Assembly: GCA_905214855.1 (NCBI GenBank)
Contig: CAJMNU010000044.1
Span: 1-11,090, forward strand
Direction of reading: 5' to 3'
DNA: 11,090 nt
Source: an uncultured bacterium
GTDB lineage: Bacteria; Bacillota; Clostridia; Lachnospirales; Lachnospiraceae
In this document: piece by piece, positions 7,358 to 11,090 of the stretch
Layout: each line of letters opens with the position of its first letter
How positions within the stretch are numbered: the stretch's first letter is position 1
The notes under the pieces: model-generated
Told to the model about the DNA's origin: nothing
Seen by the model: only the letters and a program-made list of their open reading frames with translations
Databases searched by the model: none
Position numbers and translations under genes: made by a program

Positions 7358-8383
7358 TCATTTTATTCGGGGATACACAGCCCGATGGATCCCGTCTGAA
7401 AGCAAAAGAGCTAATTGACGTATTGTTTCATCAATATCTGGTTCTGTGACATACATTGATCCAAATTCAAACGCCAGAATCTCCCTGATCCATTCATACT
7501 GTTCCTGTGTATCCAGTTGTTTCAAATATTCTCCTATATGTTTTGTTACATTCTCTCTCTCTAAAACTTCTATTAATGCTCCCAGAGTATCTTGTGCCAC
7601 TGCTGCTGCCCCGACCACAGTGGGAATCCCCAATGCCAACACTGGAATTCCAAATGTATCTTTGTCAATCGCCTGCCTATGATTTCCCACTCCAGATCCC
7701 GGATGGATCCCTGTATCAGAAAGTTGTATTGTATTGCCCAATCTTCTTACACTGCGTGCTGCCAGAGCATCAATCACAAGAATTGCATCTGGTTTTGTCT
7801 CTTTCACTACTCCCTGAAGGATCTTTGCAGTTTCCATTCCAGTCTGTGCCATAACCCCCGGAGTCAAAGCGCTGAGAAAGCAACCATCTCCAAACATCTT
7901 TTTTTGCTCTTTTTCCTCTAAATGTCCGGAAATGATCAGATGTGACAGTGTTCTAGGTCCTAAAGCATCTGGTGTTACTGACTCATTTCCAAGTCCTACC
8001 ACCAAAATATGACTTCCATTCTCTATCCCCTGCTCTTTTAAAAGGCGATAAATTTCCTGTCCTAATATCTCTGCTATCCTGTCACGCTCTTCCTGTTTTC
8101 TTCCTTTGATATCCTCTGCTTCTAATGTCAGATATGTTCCAACAGGTTTCCCCATCTTTTTTGAACCATCTTGATCCAGAACCTTCACCTCTGTGATCTT
8201 ACAGATCCCCGTCTTCTCACTCCACTCATGAACAGAAACCCCAGATATCTCCTTGCTGTTTTTCAAAGCATTCTCTCTCACTTCCAGAGCAAGATCCGTT
8301 CTGATCTCAAATGCTTTCCTTCTCTCTTTCATCTTTTCTCTATCTCTTATATTCTTTCTTTCATTGCTCTGCTGACCCACCAT
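7358..8383 (-). CDS. gpr: Germination protease (GPR), SASP-specific
   Basis: GPR degrades the small acid-soluble proteins that coat spore DNA, which frees the DNA and supplies amino acids at germination. It is made in the forespore as an inactive zymogen and processes itself. The 341-residue protein has FEIRTDLALE at 25-34, the conserved start of the mature enzyme, and cleavage is expected after E26 by analogy with known GPRs and SASP sites. The two conserved aspartates of the peptidase A25 family appear as D139 (TPDALGPRT) and D205 (VIDALAAR), 66 residues apart as in the Bacillus megaterium enzyme. The ATG at 8383 has AAGGA close upstream and a stronger GGAGAGGG further off. An ATG at codon 18 would give a 9-residue propeptide instead of 26. 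A sigma-G-like promoter lies at 8498-8527. Confidence 0.95.
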   Translation of the reverse strand: MVGQQSNERKNIRDREKMKERRKAFEIRTDLALEVRENALKNSKEISGVSVHEWSEKTGICKITEVKVLDQDGSKKMGKPVGTYLTLEAEDIKGRKQEERDRIAEILGQEIYRLLKEQGIENGSHILVVGLGNESVTPDALGPRTLSHLIISGHLEEKEQKKMFGDGCFLSALTPGVMAQTGMETAKILQGVVKETKPDAILVIDALAARSVRRLGNTIQLSDTGIHPGSGVGNHRQAIDKDTFGIPVLALGIPTVVGAAAVAQDTLGALIEVLERENVTKHIGEYLKQLDTQEQYEWIREILAFEFGSMYVTEPDIDETIRQLALLLSDGIHRAVYPRIK

Positions 8384-8497
8384 TTTCCTTTTCCCTCTCC
8401 TTTTTTCTATCTCTTTTCTTTACTTCTTTTTTCCCATACATCTTCTCAAACCTCATCATTTCATCCTGTTTTCTTATATTTTCTCTAAAAAAGCGAT

Positions 8498-8527
8498 AAT
8501 TATGTATTGACATTCTCTCATTCATTC
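8498..8527 (-). promoter_or_regulatory. Putative sigma-G/sigma-F promoter of gpr
   Basis: On the minus strand GAATGA (8522-8527) and CATAATT (8498-8504) are separated by 17 bases. This fits the Bacillus sigma-G pattern (gnATR at -35, CATnnTA at -10) except for the last base. Transcription would begin near 8491, giving a leader of about 108 bases that is very purine-rich. gpr is a sigma-G/F gene in Bacillus, which supports the reading. The spacer contains the -35 box of the divergent rpsT promoter. Confidence 0.45.
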
Positions 8528-8535
8528 GATAAGAT
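8507..8535 (+). promoter_or_regulatory. Sigma-A promoter of rpsT
   Basis: TTGACA at 8507-8512 is a perfect -35 box. After a 17-base spacer comes TAAGAT at 8530-8535, the same -10 sequence as in the tandem promoter at 82-110. The start site would be near 8542, giving a leader of about 90 bases before the rpsT start codon. Confidence 0.75.
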
Positions 8536-8570
8536 AATAAAGTATGTTTACATTGAACTGTCCGTGTCCA

Positions 8571-8607
8571 GGTTTTAATGCAAACCAAAATCTATTGAAA
8601 TATCAAT
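8571..8607 (+). promoter_or_regulatory. rpsT leader with two small hairpins
   Basis: The leader has two weak 5-bp stems: GGTTT (8571-8575) with AAACC (8582-8586), and ATTGA (8594-8598) with TCAAT (8603-8607). They stand just before the ribosome binding site at 8620-8626. In some bacteria S20 controls its own translation; whether these stems take part is speculation, and such short stems may occur by chance in AT-rich DNA. Confidence 0.25.
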
Positions 8608-8632
8608 ATATACAAATATGGAGGTGTCTGAA

Positions 8633-8896
8633 TTGGCTAATATCAAATCTGCAAAGAAAAGAATCTTAGTTGCTGAGACTAAAACTGCAAGAAACAAAGC
8701 AATCCGTTCCAAAGTAAAGACTATGATTAAGAAGGTAGAGGCTGCTATCGCTGCTGGCGATAAGGCTGCTGCACAGGCTAGCTTACAGGTTGCTATTTCT
8801 GAGATCGACAAAGCTACTACTAAGGGAGTATATCACAAGAATACTTCTTCCAGAAAAGTATCTCGTCTTTCCAAAGCAGTTAACGCAATGGCTTAA
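8633..8896 (+). CDS. rpsT: 30S ribosomal protein S20
   Basis: S20 binds 16S rRNA early in assembly of the small subunit. The 87-residue protein starts MANIKSAKKR and is rich in Lys and Ala, as expected for its helical-bundle fold. I place the start at the UUG codon at 8633: GGAGGTG at 8620-8626 lies 6 bases before it, and this gives the family's usual first residues and length. An ATG at 8618 is in frame but overlaps the ribosome binding site and would add five unconserved residues. The gene stands alone between its own promoter and a strong terminator, and is divergent from gpr as in Bacillus. A UUG start is also used by Escherichia coli rpsT, where it is linked to translational autoregulation. 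Confidence 0.97.
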   Translation: MANIKSAKKRILVAETKTARNKAIRSKVKTMIKKVEAAIAAGDKAAAQASLQVAISEIDKATTKGVYHKNTSSRKVSRLSKAVNAMA

Positions 8897-8923
8897 TTAT
8901 ATAGTTATTATAGTATGACTAAG

Positions 8924-8965
8924 ACTCCTTTCCGTTCGGTGTACCGGAAAGGAGTTTTATTTTTC
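8924..8965 (+). terminator. Intrinsic terminator of rpsT
   Basis: A perfect 11-base-pair stem (ACTCCTTTCCG at 8924-8934 with its complement at 8945-8955) closes a 10-base loop and runs into a U-rich tract (8955-8965). It begins 28 bases after the rpsT stop. Confidence 0.92.
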
Positions 8966-9027
8966 TGCTTTTCATTATCCATTTTTATTTAGTACACCGT
9001 ATATTATCAAGCAAGGGAGATTTTACT

Positions 9028-10038
9028 ATGCTAAAAGACGATATGATTATGAAAACAGGCATCATACACATTCTGGATTCTTCTATGGGAATGCCGGTTC
9101 TTTCTGATTGTCCGATTGATCTTGGCTCAGATCTCTGTGATTTTCTAAAAGCTCACATTGAAAAATTTACAGAACATGATGATACAAAGCAATGCCAGTT
9201 TTCCGAAACATCCTCACTTCTTCCCCTGATCCAAGAGTGTACTCCTCAAAACTTTGTGGAAGTCAGCAAAGAACTTGCCTCTCATCTGTTTTCTATCATG
9301 AATTCCAATATTGATATTCCGCCAGCAGATCTTGCTATTGTTGTATTTTCCTGTCACGGAGACGATTATTTGGCACTTCTCAAACTAAATTATAAAACAT
9401 CCTATACACATACAACAAACTCCACAGATGACGGAAATGCCAATGACATTATTCTTCAAAAAGCAATCCTTCCTTCTCAGGGACAGCGTTTGACAGAGGC
9501 TTGTACCATCAACCTGTCCACTGGGGAAATTCTTTTGACAGAACGTAAATATGAGATCAATGGTGAGAAACGCCTGTACTTTTCAGAATTATTCTTAGAC
9601 TGCCATGCACCACTCTCCCAAAAGTCCCGTCTGGATATTGTGACAAAGGCAGTCGAACAAGTCAGCAAAAAATACTATGGCAATGATAACATTGAAAGAA
9701 AAATGGAGGTGAAAGATGTTATCCAGAAAGAATTATCTGAAAAAGATGGTCTGAATGTCCAAAAAGTAAAAGAAAAACTATTTTCCGAAAGCCCTGAAAT
9801 GCAGGAAGAGTTAGAATCAAAACTTGATAAATATCATATGACAAATGAAACCATCAAACCTAAAAGTGAGACTACCATCAAAAAATTCCAGACACAACAT
9901 CTGACAACAGATACCGGTATTGAGATCACTATTCCTATGGAAGAATACCGTAATCCGGATCATGTAGAATTTATTACAAATCCCAATGGAACTATCTCCG
10001 TTTTTCTAAAAAACATTGGACATCTGACTTCCAAGTAA
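9028..10038 (+). CDS. 37-kDa nucleoid-associated protein (NdpA/YejK family)
   Basis: The 336-residue protein resembles the nucleoid-associated family typified by E. coli YejK (NdpA), which co-purifies with the nucleoid; its biochemical role is not well defined. Features in common are an N-terminal IIHILDSSMGMPVLSD segment, a central hydrophobic strand pair in DLAIVVFSCHGDDYLALLKL (101-120), a charged middle part (about 215-275), and a C-terminal domain with FQTQHLTTDTGIEITIP (289-305) and the final VEFITNPNGTISVFLKNI. The length matches the family. The ATG at 9028 has GGGAG 8 bases upstream; in-frame ATGs at codons 6 and 8 lack a better site. It is a single gene, separated from rpsT by a terminator, and I see no clear promoter apart from an AT-rich TATATTAT near 9000. 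The assignment is from remembered family pattern, not from a search. Confidence 0.75.
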   Translation: MLKDDMIMKTGIIHILDSSMGMPVLSDCPIDLGSDLCDFLKAHIEKFTEHDDTKQCQFSETSSLLPLIQECTPQNFVEVSKELASHLFSIMNSNIDIPPADLAIVVFSCHGDDYLALLKLNYKTSYTHTTNSTDDGNANDIILQKAILPSQGQRLTEACTINLSTGEILLTERKYEINGEKRLYFSELFLDCHAPLSQKSRLDIVTKAVEQVSKKYYGNDNIERKMEVKDVIQKELSEKDGLNVQKVKEKLFSESPEMQEELESKLDKYHMTNETIKPKSETTIKKFQTQHLTTDTGIEITIPMEEYRNPDHVEFITNPNGTISVFLKNIGHLTSK

Positions 10039-10040
10039 TC

Positions 10041-10068
10041 TCCCCATTACCTAAAAGTAGGGATTTTT
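10041..10068 (+). terminator. Weak hairpin directly after the NdpA-family gene
   Basis: TCCC (10041-10044) pairs with GGGA (10060-10063), and TAC (10048-10050) with GTA (10057-10059), leaving a 3-base bulge; five U follow. It may act as a first, weak terminator before the stronger hairpin at 10083-10130. Confidence 0.35.
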
Positions 10069-10082
10069 CTGGCTAGATAATT

Positions 10083-10130
10083 AAAAAAACAATAGAAAGA
10101 CCTGTTTTTTCAGATTTTTCTATTGTTTTT
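10083..10130. terminator. Bidirectional terminator between convergent genes
   Basis: AAAAACAATAGAAA at 10085-10098 pairs fully with 10117-10130, and a small CTG/CAG stem inside extends the hairpin. A-tracts on the left and T-tracts on the right give a U-run after the hairpin on either strand. It lies between the ends of the NdpA-family gene (10038) and the kinase-like gene (10144), so it can terminate both. Confidence 0.85.
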
Positions 10131-10143
10131 CTTTTTTCATATT

Positions 10144-10794
10144 TTATTCGTTGATCTCATATCCTTTGATTCGGATATAGTCCTTGATCAGTTTTGCTGT
10201 CTGTTCCAGATCAATCTCGCTGGTATTGATCGCAAGATCATAATTGGTCATATCCATCCAGTCTTTGCCTGCATAATAATGATAATATTCTTTTCTTTCA
10301 CGATCGATTTTTTTGATCCTGCGGACTGCCTCTTTTACATCTACCTTATCCACATCCATGACTCTCTGGATTCTTGTTGGCATATCCGCATAGACAAACA
10401 CTCTTACCAGAGTAATATCTTCCATCTCTGCTTCATACAACACATAATCTGCACAGCGTCCTGCTATAATACAAGCCTCTTCTTCTTTTGCTAATTTTCT
10501 GATCACATCTGACTGAAAACGGAACAGATTATCTGGAGATACAACATTGCCCTCCAGGGATGGTTTCTCAATATGAGGTTTTAAATGACTCACAATGCGA
10601 TACAGCAAGTTATTACCTGCTTTTTCATCTGCAAGCCTAAAATATGTTTCACCAATTGCACTCTGTTCTGAAGTCAATTTCAATATTTCTTCATCATAAA
10701 AATGAATTCCAAGCTCATTTGCCAGATTTTTACCTGTAATCCTTCCGCCGCTTCCATATTGGCGACCAATAGTAATCACTAGATTTTTAGACAT
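10144..10794 (-). CDS. Cytidylate kinase-like family protein
   Basis: This 216-residue protein belongs to the Cytidylate_kin2-type P-loop family, which is common in gut clostridia. The nucleotide-binding loop is the family's variant GRQYGSGGR (10-18) in place of a classical Walker A. ACIIAGRCADYVL (about 107-119) and a basic lid-like stretch (KIDRERKEYYHYYAGKDW) also match the family. The C-terminal NYDLAINTS and LIKDYI complete the fold. True CMP kinase (Cmk) has a different loop and gene context, so the phosphate acceptor is unknown; nucleotide kinase activity is inferred only. The ATG has GAGAGG 8 bases upstream. It follows the truncated gene at the right edge by 42 bases on the same strand, so the two may share a transcript. 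Confidence 0.85.
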   Translation of the reverse strand: MSKNLVITIGRQYGSGGRITGKNLANELGIHFYDEEILKLTSEQSAIGETYFRLADEKAGNNLLYRIVSHLKPHIEKPSLEGNVVSPDNLFRFQSDVIRKLAKEEEACIIAGRCADYVLYEAEMEDITLVRVFVYADMPTRIQRVMDVDKVDVKEAVRRIKKIDRERKEYYHYYAGKDWMDMTNYDLAINTSEIDLEQTAKLIKDYIRIKGYEINE

Positions 10795-10836
10795 CTCGAT
10801 ATCCTCTCTTTCCTACTTTTCCATCTTTCCATCTAT

Positions 10837-11090
10837 TTATTCTACTGGTGTAGGTCTTGCCGGATCAAAAACAGATGCTACATCAAACAGATCTGACAAT
10901 TTTTCCTTTTCTGGATTCTGCATATCCAACCACATTCTCTGTCCATCCAGATTTCTTCGTCCCTGTCTCATATAGTCATTTCCAAGCTGAATCCAATACT
11001 TAGCAGAATCTACATTACAAAAATACCGAAATCCCACACTCTTCAAATATTCAAACTTTTCTCCCTGATAAGGATGCCAGTCTCCAATAT
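10837..11090 (-). CDS. C-terminal part of a probable polysaccharide deacetylase
   Basis: The gene is cut by the right edge; 83 codons remain, beginning IGDWHPYQGEKFEYLKSVGF and ending FDPARPTPVE. The short segment GDWHPY, the phrase FRYFCNVDS, the QGRRNLDG stretch and the final FD.ARPTP pattern recall the C-terminus of large polysaccharide deacetylase-type proteins of Lachnospiraceae, which remove acetyl groups from cell-wall or extracellular glycans. The catalytic core would lie upstream, outside the window, so no active-site residue can be checked. An in-frame TTG at 11046 is not a likely start because the frame stays open, with sensible protein sequence, to the edge. It is followed closely by the kinase-like gene. 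Confidence 0.5.
   Translation of the reverse strand, partial: IGDWHPYQGEKFEYLKSVGFRYFCNVDSAKYWIQLGNDYMRQGRRNLDGQRMWLDMQNPEKEKLSDLFDVASVFDPARPTPVE

Noticed and set aside
8361..8588. 75-codon minus-strand frame in the gpr leader
   Set aside because: It is composed of Lys/Glu/Arg codons from purine-rich DNA, shows no domain, overlaps the gpr start, and crosses the predicted promoters. Its inner ATG near 8514 lies upstream of the predicted gpr transcription start. A small peptide is not excluded but not supported.
8976..9007. Promoter for the NdpA-family gene around TATATTAT (9000-9007)
   Set aside because: No -35 box better than three matches lies at 16-18 bases; the AT-rich -10 alone is not enough.
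9477..9668. Minus-strand frame inside the NdpA-family gene
   Set aside because: Shadow of the coding strand, without a ribosome binding site or recognisable protein.

Overview
The window is AT-rich and reads like a chromosome segment of an anaerobic, spore-forming Firmicute, most likely a member of the Lachnospiraceae or a close clostridial relative. The grounds are the sporulation genes gpr and spoIIP, strong AGGAGG-type ribosome binding sites, and the neighbourhood rpsT / gpr - spoIIP - lepA - hemW, which also occurs in Bacillus subtilis. The taxonomic call is inference; no rRNA gene lies inside the window.

Layout. Positions 1-250 hold no gene. They carry tandem minus-strand sigma-A promoters with A-rich upstream elements that fire off the left edge, an arrangement typical of rRNA or other stable-RNA operons. 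Next comes a two-component system on the minus strand: an OmpR-type response regulator (start near 2530) overlapping by 4 bases with a membrane histidine kinase, closed by a strong terminator at 252-293. The conserved minus-strand block follows: gpr (germination protease), spoIIP (engulfment hydrolase), lepA (EF4 GTPase) and hemW (radical SAM haem chaperone), with a terminator after hemW. In Bacillus the hrcA-grpE-dnaK-dnaJ heat-shock operon follows hemW; here the two-component system takes that place.

The plus strand carries rpsT (ribosomal protein S20, UUG start) with its own terminator, then a gene for a 37-kDa nucleoid-associated protein of the NdpA/YejK family. This gene converges on a cytidylate-kinase-like gene, and a long hairpin that can work in both directions separates the two. 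The right edge cuts a minus-strand gene whose C-terminal part resembles the tail of Lachnospiraceae polysaccharide deacetylases.

How the parts fit: rpsT and lepA serve translation in growing cells, while gpr and spoIIP are sporulation genes. The rpsT-gpr intergenic region appears to hold two overlapping divergent promoters, a sigma-A one for rpsT and a sigma-G/F-like one for gpr. lepA has a possible sigma-A promoter of its own. I found no defence system, mobile element, CRISPR array or clearly novel multi-gene system. The points of interest are regulatory: the tandem promoters, the overlapping divergent promoters, and the 11-bp-phased repeats upstream of the response regulator.
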